Assembly: GCF_017355855.1 (NCBI RefSeq) | Contig: NZ_JAFEWD010000001.1 | Location: 682,001 to 746,000 of the forward strand | Reading direction: 5' to 3' | Length of the DNA: 64,000 nucleotides | Source of the DNA: Pedobacter sp. SYSU D00535 | GTDB taxonomy: Bacteria > Bacteroidota > Bacteroidia > Sphingobacteriales > Sphingobacteriaceae | In this document: piece by piece, positions 16,818 to 25,482 of the stretch | Layout: each line of letters starts with the position of its first letter | Position numbering within the stretch: the stretch's first letter is position 1 | Program-made: the position numbers and the translations under genes | The notes under the pieces: model-generated | Seen by the model: the letters and a program-made list of their open reading frames with translations, nothing else | What the model was told of the DNA's origin: nothing | Databases searched by the model: none

Positions 16818-19264
16818 TAAACCGTTTTAATTTCTTTGTTACGTCTGAAAATGGACAACAAGAAACCTATAACCATGATAATTGTCCCCCCCCAGAACAA
16901 ATTGATATAAGGGAATTTGATCGCTTTTAACACAATCCATTTCTTTTCCGCCTGAGGTTTCTGAAATACCATCAGCTCCAGCTTGTTATTTTGCGGATCG
17001 ATCTTAGAGAACCGAAATCTTAATCCTGCCTCGTCAACGTTTTTAGGAAAATCGAACTGATTGCCGTTCTTGATGAGGTACAATGGCTGAGCCTTAAACT
17101 TCCTACCACCCTTATCCACCACTTCTAAATCCAGACCAACGGCTACGTCACCTTTTGCCAACGGAATTTTCTCGATAGAAGCGTTCATGTTAACGCCTTT
17201 TACCACAATAATACCATTTCTATAGTTGACAGTATCACCCGGATTTACCTGGTGAGTGGTTGGTGAGTCGTAATCTTCTTCTTCTGAATGGCCTTCGTGT
17301 TCATGATGTTCTTCAGCCTGCTCCTCTTTCAATGGCACACTGCTTACGTGGGTGTAGATATCATGAAGAAGGTAATGACGGGTATCGGGAGATGCTACGA
17401 TTGAGCGCATCTTCGCGTTCTGTTGGGCATTCGGATAAAGGTCGAATTCTTCCTTTACCTTGCCGTTTTCAACTACCTTATAATTGACACGGTAGTAGGT
17501 ATTCGGACCTTCGGTCGAATCGCCCATGTAGGTCACCATATACTTATCCATTTGAACCGGTTCGTTCTCATAAAGCATAATATTTTCCCGCGGATTGTTG
17601 TCTTTGGCAAACTCCTCACCAAAACCAACACCCGTATTATTTACCGAGATAACATCATTGGTAGCTGCCGCTACAAGAGCTCCAATTAAAAGCAAACCAA
17701 ACCCAATGTGAGCTACGGATGAACCTGCCAACTTCCATTTACCTTTCAGCGAATCGATCAAGATCCTTCCATTACACACAATGGAGAAGATCCCTGCAAA
17801 CGTTAGTACGATGTACATGAAGTTGGTGTAGACGCCACTTGCATACACAAAAAGCGCCGTTACTACTACCGCAATCAGCACTGCAATACCTACCGTTTTA
17901 TAAAATTTAGACGAGTCGGTATTACGATATTTAAGGAACTGAGCAAAGCCGGAGATAAGCGCCACCACTACAAAAAAAGGCACCTGCCACTTATTGTAAT
18001 GCTGAATTTCATCGGCCGGAGGAGCTATTTTAGTTCCAAAAGCTGCATTGAAAACCGGAATAGAGGTAGTTGCGAGAACCTGGATACAGGCTACACTTAA
18101 TACTAGTGCTCCGATAAACAGCCAAAACTCTCTTGAGTAGGTTTCCTCATCCTTTTGCGTGATCGGCATCTGCTTCCATCTTACCACAATTAAAACGGTG
18201 GCCAGGACAGTGAAAACCATAATATAGGTGATCAGGTGCCCAAACATTCCCAAATCTGTAAATGAGTGCACCGAAGTTTCACCTAAAATACCGCTTCGCG
18301 TTAGGAACGAAGCATATAAAACCAGTATAAAACTAATCAGCGTAAGGAAGGTAGCCGTGAAGTACGAGTGTCCGGAATGACGGTAAGCCAGGATAACGTG
18401 AACCGCTGCAATCAGCGTAAGCCAGGGAATAATTGAGGCATTTTCTACCGGATCCCAGGCCCAGAAACCACCGAAGTTAAGTGCCTCATAAGCCCAGAAA
18501 GACCCCATGATGATACCAGCACCCAAGATCATCACTGCAAAAAGCGCCCAGGGCAAAGCAGTAGTAGGCCACTCTTTAAAGCGTTTCTCCCACAAACCTC
18601 CTATTGCATAAGCGAAAGGAACGATCATAGAAGCAAAGCCCAAAAACAGTGTTGGCGGGTGGATAACCATCCAGTAATTCTGAAGGAGCGGGTTAAGGCC
18701 ATTTCCATCGTCGATCAGCGAAAGGTAGTCCGGACGAGAGAAAATCGGACCCTCTACTGCATTTCTAAGCAGAATAAAAGGCGAACTTCCAATTCGTGTC
18801 CCCATGATTTCAACGCCTAACAGCATCGAGGCAAGGAATACTTGAGAAAGCATCACCGTAGTCATTACGGAGTTTTCCCAGCTTTTAGCCTTCCAAATAA
18901 GGATATTTGCCAGTACTACCTGCCAGAACATCCAAAGCCAAAAGCTTCCCTCCTGACCTTCCCAAAAGCTGGAAATGATATAGTAAACCGGAAGCGACCT
19001 TGAAGAATGGCTATAGGCGTAATGATACTCGAACAAATGGTTATAGATGATATAGAAAAGGCATGCACCTATTCCAATCACCGCAATAGAGTTGAGCCAG
19101 GTAGCAGCCCTTGCAATTTTCCGCCATGAATCGTCAAGAGTATCCTTAACGGTAGCAAAGTAATATGAGATTGCTGCTAAGAGCGCGGTACCAAAAGATA
19201 AAACGATAAAAAACTGGCCGAGTTGACCAGGAAGAAGGTGTTCACCCTCGAACTGTACATCCAT
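16817..19264 (-). CDS. ccmF: Cytochrome c maturation haem-lyase subunit CcmF
   Basis: This 815-residue inner-membrane protein has about 15 hydrophobic helices and the haem-handling WWD motif in NFGGFWAWDPVENAS near residue 263. Candidate haem-ligand His residues occur in helices such as MVIHPPTLFLGF. A large periplasmic domain near residues 550-780 includes a local His-rich EEHHEHEGHSEEE loop. CcmF joins haem to apocytochrome c in the System I pathway, taking it from CcmE. It follows ccmE by 15 bases and is translationally linked to the DUF2520 gene. Other ccm genes are not in the window. Confidence 0.92.
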   Translation of the reverse strand: MDVQFEGEHLLPGQLGQFFIVLSFGTALLAAISYYFATVKDTLDDSWRKIARAATWLNSIAVIGIGACLFYIIYNHLFEYHYAYSHSSRSLPVYYIISSFWEGQEGSFWLWMFWQVVLANILIWKAKSWENSVMTTVMLSQVFLASMLLGVEIMGTRIGSSPFILLRNAVEGPIFSRPDYLSLIDDGNGLNPLLQNYWMVIHPPTLFLGFASMIVPFAYAIGGLWEKRFKEWPTTALPWALFAVMILGAGIIMGSFWAYEALNFGGFWAWDPVENASIIPWLTLIAAVHVILAYRHSGHSYFTATFLTLISFILVLYASFLTRSGILGETSVHSFTDLGMFGHLITYIMVFTVLATVLIVVRWKQMPITQKDEETYSREFWLFIGALVLSVACIQVLATTSIPVFNAAFGTKIAPPADEIQHYNKWQVPFFVVVALISGFAQFLKYRNTDSSKFYKTVGIAVLIAVVVTALFVYASGVYTNFMYIVLTFAGIFSIVCNGRILIDSLKGKWKLAGSSVAHIGFGLLLIGALVAAATNDVISVNNTGVGFGEEFAKDNNPRENIMLYENEPVQMDKYMVTYMGDSTEGPNTYYRVNYKVVENGKVKEEFDLYPNAQQNAKMRSIVASPDTRHYLLHDIYTHVSSVPLKEEQAEEHHEHEGHSEEEDYDSPTTHQVNPGDTVNYRNGIIVVKGVNMNASIEKIPLAKGDVAVGLDLEVVDKGGRKFKAQPLYLIKNGNQFDFPKNVDEAGLRFRFSKIDPQNNKLELMVFQKPQAEKKWIVLKAIKFPYINLFWGGTIIMVIGFLLSIFRRNKEIKTV

Positions 19265-19279
19265 TTATGAGAAATAAAA

Positions 19280-19684
19280 TTAAACTGAAGTGGGACTCAC
19301 TTCCTGAATTTCCACCTGATCCTTATTATACTTAGAAGGGCACTTCATTAAAATTTTTGAAGCCTGAAACTCGCTGCCGACCATTTTTCCGGTTAACACG
19401 ATCTGCTCAGAACGTTCAAAATCCTGCGGCTTGGTACCGCGGAAAACCACTTTACACTCCTTGCCGTTGTTATCCAGCATGTAGAACGCGAAGTAATTAG
19501 CATCTTTTTTAGGATTGTAAATAAGCTCTTTTTCTTTTTGCAAGGTTCCCACCACATGCAATTCCGTTTCTGTTTCCTGAGCATCTGAAAATGTTCCATA
19601 GGTGCTGGAGTCTGCATAAGTGCTAATGATTACCCCGATAGCAATGGCAATAATGATAATTCCTATGATTGAGCTTTTTTTCAT
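19280..19684 (-). CDS. ccmE: Haem chaperone CcmE, CXXXY type
   Basis: The 134-residue protein has an N-terminal membrane anchor (about residues 5-22) and an OB-fold periplasmic domain with VVGTLQKEKELIYNPKKDANYFAFYMLD. In most bacteria the haem is bound covalently by His in an HXXXY motif; here the matching position reads KCPSKY (CXXXY), with Cys replacing His. That variant is known from some other bacteria and archaea with a modified System I. It leads the ccmE-ccmF-DUF2520 operon and has a good promoter at 19726-19753. Confidence 0.9.
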   Translation of the reverse strand: MKKSSIIGIIIIAIAIGVIISTYADSSTYGTFSDAQETETELHVVGTLQKEKELIYNPKKDANYFAFYMLDNNGKECKVVFRGTKPQDFERSEQIVLTGKMVGSEFQASKILMKCPSKYNKDQVEIQEVSPTSV

Positions 19685-19725
19685 TGAATAATTGAGGATT
19701 TAAAGACCAAACGAATTTGATGGCG

Positions 19726-19753
19726 CAAAATTACAAATAGTGGACAATAACAA
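19726..19753 (-). promoter_or_regulatory. Promoter of the ccmE-ccmF operon
   Basis: The minus strand has TAATTTTG (19733-19726) as -7 and TTG (19753-19751) as -33, with a 17-base spacer, matching the Bacteroidota consensus. The predicted transcript has a leader of roughly 35 bases before the ccmE ATG at 19684. Confidence 0.65.
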
Positions 19754-19808
19754 GAATTCTCGGGATGCAGAATAATCAGAATTAGGTAAAGACTTTGATG
19801 CAATTGAA

Positions 19809-20768
19809 TTAGGGGAGTTCTAACTGCAATTTGTAAAGGGACGTTTTTCCATCGTCGTTGTCTGCTGTAAGATAAAGTATCAGCTCTCCTTTAGATCTTC
19901 TTTCCAGCGCAATTGATTCAACCTTCATCTTATGCAGGGTAGGATGAACGCTGGGGAAAGCCAGCCATGCGTCAGTTCTTAGGGTATCGCGGTTAAATTG
20001 CTTAGAAATGTTATCTATCAGGGCCAAATAGCTACTCCCGGTTTCCCCGTCATCATAGGCATTGGCCGTATCCTCCTCAGAAAAGGTTAAAAAAAGAATA
20101 TCCTTTCCGGGCACATAAGCTAATCCGGAAATTCCCGCATCAGGAGTGGGCGCCTTCAGGGGAATTACATCAACAGGAAAATCTTTCAGGTCCTGATCAA
20201 AATCCTCCGGCGTAGTAATCAAAAAATTCTGGGTGTGTGAAGTATTACCTCTGTTGCCGAAAATCCAGCGTCTTCTCAGATGGGCAGCACCTTCAATATT
20301 CAAAGCTTCGACACCTGCATTGCGGATCTTATCAAAAAGATGTGCTATATTATATCCTTTAAAAACTTGTGAATCAATCCTGAACCTGTACAAGCTATCG
20401 CGGTAAGGTGATAAAGTACCCGATCCGAAAAGCCACAATTCATCCCCCTGCCTCCTCTTTACCAAATCCGAAGATTCCAGGTCCGCTTTAAGCGATTTAG
20501 CAACTCGCCGGTCCCACTGCGGAAACAAGGCTCTAGTGCTGATAACATTAAAAGCAGTATCAAGTATTAAAAGATCGGCTGCATCGTCCCCCATCAGGTA
20601 CAGCTTATTTTTATAGTAGCTGATGGTAGAGCCGGAAGGATAATCAAGTTCCTTAAATAACAGGAGCTTTGCACTTATGTCCTTCGTGCGTACCGGCCGA
20701 TCCCTACAGGCTGACAGTGCAAGCAGTATTAAAGCAGAAACAAAAAACCTGAGTCGCATTTTAAGCAC
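19809..20768 (-). CDS. Lipoprotein of unknown function, probable beta-propeller
   Basis: The 319-residue protein has a lipoprotein signal with lipobox LSAC near residue 21. The rest is rich in beta strands in repeated units (for example KLYLMGDDAADLLILDTAF, ISGLAYVPGKDILFLTFSEED, KGELILYLTADNDDG), which suggests a beta-propeller-like fold. I do not recognise a catalytic motif or name. It is followed on the same strand only after a gap by an unrelated minus-strand gene and seems to be transcribed alone. Confidence 0.7.
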   Translation of the reverse strand: MLKMRLRFFVSALILLALSACRDRPVRTKDISAKLLLFKELDYPSGSTISYYKNKLYLMGDDAADLLILDTAFNVISTRALFPQWDRRVAKSLKADLESSDLVKRRQGDELWLFGSGTLSPYRDSLYRFRIDSQVFKGYNIAHLFDKIRNAGVEALNIEGAAHLRRRWIFGNRGNTSHTQNFLITTPEDFDQDLKDFPVDVIPLKAPTPDAGISGLAYVPGKDILFLTFSEEDTANAYDDGETGSSYLALIDNISKQFNRDTLRTDAWLAFPSVHPTLHKMKVESIALERRSKGELILYLTADNDDGKTSLYKLQLELP

Positions 20769-20770
20769 AT

Positions 20771-20849
20771 AAAAAAAGAGGCTATTTCAAAAATCCCTCC
20801 CGACACCAGCAGATGCTGCTATCGGATCCGGAACTTTTGAGCCAGCCTC
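20771..20849 (-). terminator. Structured terminator after the pyridoxamine-oxidase-like gene
   Basis: On the minus strand GAGGCT (20849-20844) pairs with AGCCTC (20783-20778) and TCAAAA with TTTTGA inside it, with an inner CAGCA/TGCTG hairpin, followed by a run of seven T. It lies between the stop at 20873 and the lipoprotein start at 20768. Confidence 0.65.
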
Positions 20850-20872
20850 AGCCTGACCTCCCAAAGTATTTC

Positions 20873-21370
20873 TTATAAATTTAATTTTCCGTGTTCACTG
20901 TGATGCAGTTCTTCGTCTGCTACTGGCGACGAACCTAGTATTCCCATAAACCGAACCATCCCTTCTTCTGCGTGGCTTTCCCAATATTCAGCCTGATAGG
21001 GTTTAATTTTCAGCAAGGCGAGTTTTGGATCATCAAGTCCTTCTGAAAAAAACCGGTTCACTGTGGGCGTATACAGCTGCTCCATCTTACTCCTATCGTT
21101 TACTACCACTGCATATCCGTTCACAGAAACATAAGTCTGCTTGCCCGGATGCGAGTAGATCACGTTCACTTTGTGCTGCTCTTCCACCTCGCCAACTTTT
21201 CCTGAATACTCATTAGTAAAAAACCAGATGAACCCTTCATCATCAATTTCCAACGTCGCCATTGGTCTGCTTCTGACCTCGTCCCCGTTAAGGGTACAAA
21301 GCATAGCGATATCAACTTCGTGTATCAGATCTTTCAGCTTTTGAATACTGTCGCGATGTGAACTTTCCAT
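20873..21370 (-). CDS. Pyridoxamine 5'-phosphate oxidase-like flavin-binding protein
   Basis: The 165-residue protein has a split-barrel fold with EVRSRPMATLEIDDEGFIWFFTN near residue 27 and KVNVIYSHPGKQTYVSVNGYAVV near residue 70, typical of the general-stress-protein-26-like branch of this superfamily. Such proteins usually bind FMN or F420 and are stress related rather than acting in vitamin B6 synthesis. The gene is 60 bases after the glycosylase gene on the same strand. Confidence 0.87.
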   Translation of the reverse strand: MESSHRDSIQKLKDLIHEVDIAMLCTLNGDEVRSRPMATLEIDDEGFIWFFTNEYSGKVGEVEEQHKVNVIYSHPGKQTYVSVNGYAVVVNDRSKMEQLYTPTVNRFFSEGLDDPKLALLKIKPYQAEYWESHAEEGMVRFMGILGSSPVADEELHHSEHGKLNL

Positions 21371-21430
21371 AGTACTGAATTTGTAGAGGAAACAACAGCT
21401 GGAAGTGATGGTTTTAAAAAAGAGGAATCG

Positions 21431-22030
21431 TTAAGGGCGACTGATGTAAGGGCTACCCTTTATATAAAATCGCCAGGGGATGCTTATGTAGGGCTCGTCA
21501 ATATTAAGGCCTACCCTTTTTGTGGCTACTACCTTCTCTGGTTCAAGCTCAATGTTTCGGTCTTCAATCCAAACGACTTCACCCTGCAGGGACAGCCGAT
21601 TATGATTCTTGTTGAGAGCAAGAGCTTTGGCGAGGGCGCCCGGCCCCTTACACAGCTTCCGGTCGTCTGTAGTTATTCCGCGGCGGATCCTCATCGTTTC
21701 GATTCCCTCAGTCGGTTCTATCGCACGGATCAGCACGGCATGAGAACTTTCTGCAGGACCGGTTACAATATTCAGCATGTCGTGAATGCCATAGCAAACA
21801 TACATATAAACTATCCCCCCTTCGGCATACATGGCTTCATTACGGGGAGTGCGTCGATGGTTAAAAGCATGGGAACCTCGGTCTTCAGGCCCCTTATACG
21901 CTTCGGTTTCTACAATCAGTCCACCAGTTAAAGAGCCATCAATCTTACTAAACAGATACTTTCCCAGGAGCTGTTCAGCAATCAACACCACGTCGTCCCG
22001 CTGGTAAAATGAAGGAGCTAATTTCATCAA
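21431..22030 (-). CDS. DNA-3-methyladenine glycosylase (AAG/MPG family)
   Basis: The 199-residue protein has the AAG fold markers: LLGKYLFSKIDG, IVETEAYKGPEDRGSHAF near residue 41 (catalytic Glu and the active-site Tyr region), RNEAMYAEGGIVYMYVCYG near residue 63, and CKGPGALAKALAL near residue 127. The enzyme removes 3-methyladenine and hypoxanthine from DNA as the first step of base excision repair. It starts 2 bases after the reductase gene, so the two are co-transcribed. Confidence 0.95.
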   Translation of the reverse strand: MMKLAPSFYQRDDVVLIAEQLLGKYLFSKIDGSLTGGLIVETEAYKGPEDRGSHAFNHRRTPRNEAMYAEGGIVYMYVCYGIHDMLNIVTGPAESSHAVLIRAIEPTEGIETMRIRRGITTDDRKLCKGPGALAKALALNKNHNRLSLQGEVVWIEDRNIELEPEKVVATKRVGLNIDEPYISIPWRFYIKGSPYISRP

Positions 22031-22032
22031 AA

Positions 22033-22506
22033 TTAAAATTTGATTAGTTGTACAATTGCCTCCAGGTACTTCTGGTCAACCTCATCAAAAGCCGAAAGAC
22101 GCTCGCTGTCGACGTCCAGTACGCCCACAACCTGGTCTTCTTGAATCAGGGGTACCACAATTTCGGATTTCGACAAAGAACTGCAGGCAATATGCCCCGG
22201 AAAAGCTTCGACATCAGGAACTATCAGTGTTCTTCCCTCTGCCCAGGCAGCGCCGCAAACCCCTCGTCCCTTCTGAATCCTGGTGCAGGCTACTGGTCCC
22301 TGAAAGGGTCCTAGCACCAGTTCATCGTCTTTAACCAAATAAAAACCTACCCAAAAAAAGTTAAACTGTTCTTTCAGGGCGGCGCTGATATTTGCCAAAT
22401 TCGCTGTTAGGTCTGATTCTCCCTCGATCAAGGCCCTAATTTGCGGGACCAACGACTGATACTGCTCTTCCTTTTTCCCTTCAATAATTTTCAGATCTTC
22501 TGCCAT
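22033..22506 (-). CDS. msrC: Free methionine-(R)-sulfoxide reductase (GAF domain, fRMsr)
   Basis: The 157-residue GAF protein has three Cys spaced exactly as in E. coli fRMsr (Cys84, 94, 118: gaps 10 and 24): PVACTRIQKGRGVCGAAW and then HIACSSLS. It reduces free oxidised methionine with help from thioredoxin. I chose the ATG at 22506 (MAEDLK) because the frame upstream has no homology-like sequence and a perfect -7 element lies at 22511-22518. It heads a pair with the alkyladenine glycosylase gene, both repair functions. Confidence 0.92.
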   Translation of the reverse strand: MAEDLKIIEGKKEEQYQSLVPQIRALIEGESDLTANLANISAALKEQFNFFWVGFYLVKDDELVLGPFQGPVACTRIQKGRGVCGAAWAEGRTLIVPDVEAFPGHIACSSLSKSEIVVPLIQEDQVVGVLDVDSERLSAFDEVDQKYLEAIVQLIKF

Positions 22507-22510
22507 GCTG

Positions 22511-22518
22511 CAAAAATA
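22511..22518 (-). promoter_or_regulatory. Candidate -7 element before the fRMsr gene
   Basis: The minus strand reads TATTTTTG, which fits TAnnTTTG and ends 5 bases before the ATG at 22506. It supports this start over any longer version and predicts a transcript with almost no leader. Confidence 0.5.
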
Positions 22519-22651
22519 TCGGGTAAACCGCTTTTTTAAATTCTTTGAAAGGTCATATAAAACTTTTTCGATCAGATGAGCGTCATAATTATACGAGAAG
22601 ATACGATCAACTCGTTTATTAAACACAAACACCCACACAAACACACACAAG

Positions 22652-23074
22652 ATGAAGAAGTTAGCTTTAACCCTGGCACTAGTGGCAGCTTTGGGAGCTG
22701 TTGCTACCGCACAACCCTATCCGCGTGATGATGTAAGACGCTATGACGACAGGAACATTTACCGCGACAACCGCGGTGAGTACCACTGGCAGGTGGTAGA
22801 ACGCCGAGTATGGGTACCGACGCAGCGGATCGGCTCCGGCATTTTCGGTCGGGTAATTCCCGGACATTACGAAGTGCGACGAGACAGAGTCAAGGTGTAT
22901 CATGGCAGGGGACGCCATCCGCATGGCATGCCTCCCGGACAACGTAAAAAATACTACGACCGGGATGATAGACGTTGGAATGATAGAGACGACGACCGAT
23001 GGGATGACAGAGATGAACGCTGGGAAAGAGATCGTCGTGATGACAGACGGTGGAACAATGATTATCGGGGTTAG
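22652..23074 (+). CDS. Small exported Arg/Asp-rich protein, function unknown
   Basis: The 140-residue protein has a signal peptide (about residues 1-20, ending ATAQ), a middle part with HWQVVERRVWVPTQ and IFGRVIPGHYEVRRDRVKVY, and a low-complexity tail of alternating Arg, Asp and Trp (RRWNDRDDDRWDDRDERW and similar). The two-half pattern of strand-like middle and charged tail recalls other envelope-stress or periplasmic proteins, but I do not recognise a family. The leader before the ATG is an unusual A/C-only run (22621-22650). A good terminator follows at 23125. Confidence 0.8.
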   Translation: MKKLALTLALVAALGAVATAQPYPRDDVRRYDDRNIYRDNRGEYHWQVVERRVWVPTQRIGSGIFGRVIPGHYEVRRDRVKVYHGRGRHPHGMPPGQRKKYYDRDDRRWNDRDDDRWDDRDERWERDRRDDRRWNNDYRG

Positions 23075-23124
23075 TCGCCGGTATACCGAACCGTTTGGTA
23101 GGAGTTTTTTAAGTTAAGTTTGCT

Positions 23125-23160
23125 AGCCTTCCGGACAGTCATCTGCCGGAAGGCTTTTTA
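23125..23160 (+). terminator. Rho-independent terminator after the Arg/Asp-rich gene
   Basis: A perfect 10-bp stem (AGCCTTCCGG at 23125-23134 with CCGGAAGGCT at 23146-23155) and an 11-base loop are followed by TTTTTATTTT. Confidence 0.88.
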
Positions 23161-23211
23161 TTTTGTACTTTTACACCGCACATTTTCATTAAAAAGTCTT
23201 TTATATCCAGT

Positions 23212-25383
23212 ATGAGAGCTACCAGCAAAATTTTTACATCCTTAACTTTAGTCTTTTTACTTCTCCTTGGCTCCGCTTACCGGCCTTTCGATGAGGGCAT
23301 GTTCCCGCTGTCGGAGATCCATAACCTGGATCTGAAAAAAGCAGGTTTGAAGATCAGTCAAAGAGAAATCTATAATCCTGATAGTATCAGTTTAATTGAC
23401 GCCCTGGTAAATGTAGGCGGTTGTACCGGTTCTTTTATTTCAGAAGAAGGATTAATCATTACCAACCACCACTGTGCATTTAGCGCAGTTCAGCAGGCGA
23501 GTACACCCGAAAACGATTACCTTACCAAAGGCTTTGTTGCGCGCAGCAAAGAACAGGAGATCGAAGCGAAAGGCCTTACCTGTCGCATTACCGATAGTTA
23601 TGAGGACGTTTCTGCGCAAGTGTTAGCATCGGTTACAAACGTAACTGACCCGGCTTCAAGAATAAAAATCATAAACGAAAAAATGCAGAGCCTGGCAGCA
23701 CAGGCTGAGGCAGAAGACAAAACGATCAAAGCAGAAGTCTCTGAAATGTTTATCGGGAAGACTTACGTGCTTTTCAGGTATAAAACGATTCAGGATGTTC
23801 GTCTGGTCTATGTACCGAGCCGCAACATTGGCGAATTTGGCGGCGAGACGGATAATTGGGTATGGCCGCGACACACAGGAGATTTTGCCTTCATGCGGGC
23901 CTACGTTGCGCCCGATGGCTCTTCTGCCAAGTTTTCGAAGAGCAATGTACCCTACAAACCCAAAAAACACTTAAAGGTAAACGCGAACGGCGTAAATGAA
24001 GAGGACTTTGTATTCATTCTGGGCTACCCCGGTCGCACATTTCGAAACAGACCTGCCCAGTACATAAAATACCAGCAAGACTACCTATTGCCTTACATTT
24101 CTGAATTGTATGATTTTCAGAATAAGGCTATGGAGGAGGCTGGAAAGAAAGATAAGTCAACAGAGATAAAACTAGCGACAAGGATCAAACGGAATGCAAA
24201 CGTATTGAAGAACTATCGTGGCAAACTAAAAGGCCTGAACGGTTTAAACCTTAGTGAACAAAAGAAACAGGACGATCTGGCTCTTGCTCAGTTCATCAAC
24301 GCCAATGTTGAGCTTAAAGGCAAGTACGGAAACTTGATGAGCGAGATTGACAGGCTGTATAATCTGATTTATAGTGATGCTTATCGCGATTTATGGCTAA
24401 GTCAGATCTATACCAGCACCAGCCTGCTGAATATCGCTGGGCAGATAAACGGCTTTAGAGCAGCAATGAACAGGCGTCCAGCGGCTGATCGGGCTAAGTT
24501 TTATTCAGATAACGTTGCGACCCTGGAAAGCCGGATCAGAACGATGTACAACAGCTATGATATAGATGCTGATCGCACTATTTTCACAAAGATGCTTAAG
24601 GATGCCGCTCAGCTTCCGAAGAATCAGCGTATAGCAGCAGTAGACAAGCAGGCGCTGAAAGGCTTTAACTCGCAGGAGCAGATAGACAAGTTTGTATCCA
24701 ACCTGCTGGCGTATACGCGACTGAAGGATCCGGAGTTTGTCTTAAACTCACTTATCAAATCCTCTAGATCACTGAGCGACTATAATGATCCGCTGCTGCT
24801 TTTCGAAGGGGAAATTGCGCAGCAGACAGCAGAGCTTCTCCCCGAAAAGGAAAAACGAGAGGGCTTACTAAACAAGTTGATGGGAGACTATGTGGCTGTG
24901 AAGGAACAGTTTAAGCAACAGAATTTTATCCCTGACGCCAACAGTACTCTCCGGCTTACCTACGGCTACGTCCGTGGTTACTCCCCCGCTGATGCTACCT
25001 ATATGAAGCCTTTCACATCTATTTCAGGCATCCTCCAGAAAGGAAGCACCGGAAACCCAGAGTACAACTACCCGCCCGTTCTCAAGGAACTTTGGCAGGC
25101 GAAGAACTTCGGTCCTTTTGTCAAAAACGAATTGAACGATGTGCCAGTTGCTTTCCTCTATAACCTGGACACTACCGGCGGAAATTCTGGTTCACCAGTG
25201 ATGAATGCTTACGGGGAACTAATTGGTGTAAACTTTGACCGAGCCTACGAAGCTACTATCAACGATTTCGCCTGGAACGAAAGTTATAGCCGCTCGATAG
25301 GAGTAGATATCCGCTACGTACTTTGGGTCGCTTCGAAAGTGGACAAAGCCGACTTTCTGTTAAAAGAAATTGGAGTAAACTAG
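23212..25383 (+). CDS. S46 family dipeptidyl peptidase, probably DPP11 type
   Basis: The 723-residue protein starts with a signal peptide (about residues 1-22). The S46 chymotrypsin-like halves carry the catalytic His in NHHCAF (residues 86-87), the Asp in WPRHTGDFAF (about 213-230), and Ser659 in GGNSGSPV. Arg677 in NFDR lies exactly 18 residues after the Ser, the same spacing as Ser655 to Arg673 in Porphyromonas DPP11. That Arg selects acidic residues (Asp/Glu), whereas DPP7 has Gly. The protein therefore probably cuts dipeptides after Asp or Glu in the periplasm. It is a single gene followed by rnpB. Confidence 0.93.
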   Translation: MRATSKIFTSLTLVFLLLLGSAYRPFDEGMFPLSEIHNLDLKKAGLKISQREIYNPDSISLIDALVNVGGCTGSFISEEGLIITNHHCAFSAVQQASTPENDYLTKGFVARSKEQEIEAKGLTCRITDSYEDVSAQVLASVTNVTDPASRIKIINEKMQSLAAQAEAEDKTIKAEVSEMFIGKTYVLFRYKTIQDVRLVYVPSRNIGEFGGETDNWVWPRHTGDFAFMRAYVAPDGSSAKFSKSNVPYKPKKHLKVNANGVNEEDFVFILGYPGRTFRNRPAQYIKYQQDYLLPYISELYDFQNKAMEEAGKKDKSTEIKLATRIKRNANVLKNYRGKLKGLNGLNLSEQKKQDDLALAQFINANVELKGKYGNLMSEIDRLYNLIYSDAYRDLWLSQIYTSTSLLNIAGQINGFRAAMNRRPAADRAKFYSDNVATLESRIRTMYNSYDIDADRTIFTKMLKDAAQLPKNQRIAAVDKQALKGFNSQEQIDKFVSNLLAYTRLKDPEFVLNSLIKSSRSLSDYNDPLLLFEGEIAQQTAELLPEKEKREGLLNKLMGDYVAVKEQFKQQNFIPDANSTLRLTYGYVRGYSPADATYMKPFTSISGILQKGSTGNPEYNYPPVLKELWQAKNFGPFVKNELNDVPVAFLYNLDTTGGNSGSPVMNAYGELIGVNFDRAYEATINDFAWNESYSRSIGVDIRYVLWVASKVDKADFLLKEIGVN

Positions 25384-25468
25384 ACTCTGAGCCAGCAGCG
25401 CGAATAAAACGTTATTCGCACTGCTGTATTAAATTCCACCAGACCTCGGGCATCTCCATAATTATCCC

Positions 25469-25476
25469 TACTTTTG
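25469..25476 (+). promoter_or_regulatory. Candidate -7 element of rnpB
   Basis: TACTTTTG fits TAnnTTTG and ends 7 bases before the predicted 5' end of RNase P RNA at 25483, which is the expected distance. No clear TTG is seen near -33. Confidence 0.55.
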
Positions 25477-25482
25477 CGGCAC

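Noticed and set aside
22507-22650. N-terminal extension of the fRMsr protein up to 22650
   Set aside because: The extra 48 residues do not resemble a GAF protein, and the -7 promoter element at 22511-22518 lies inside them.
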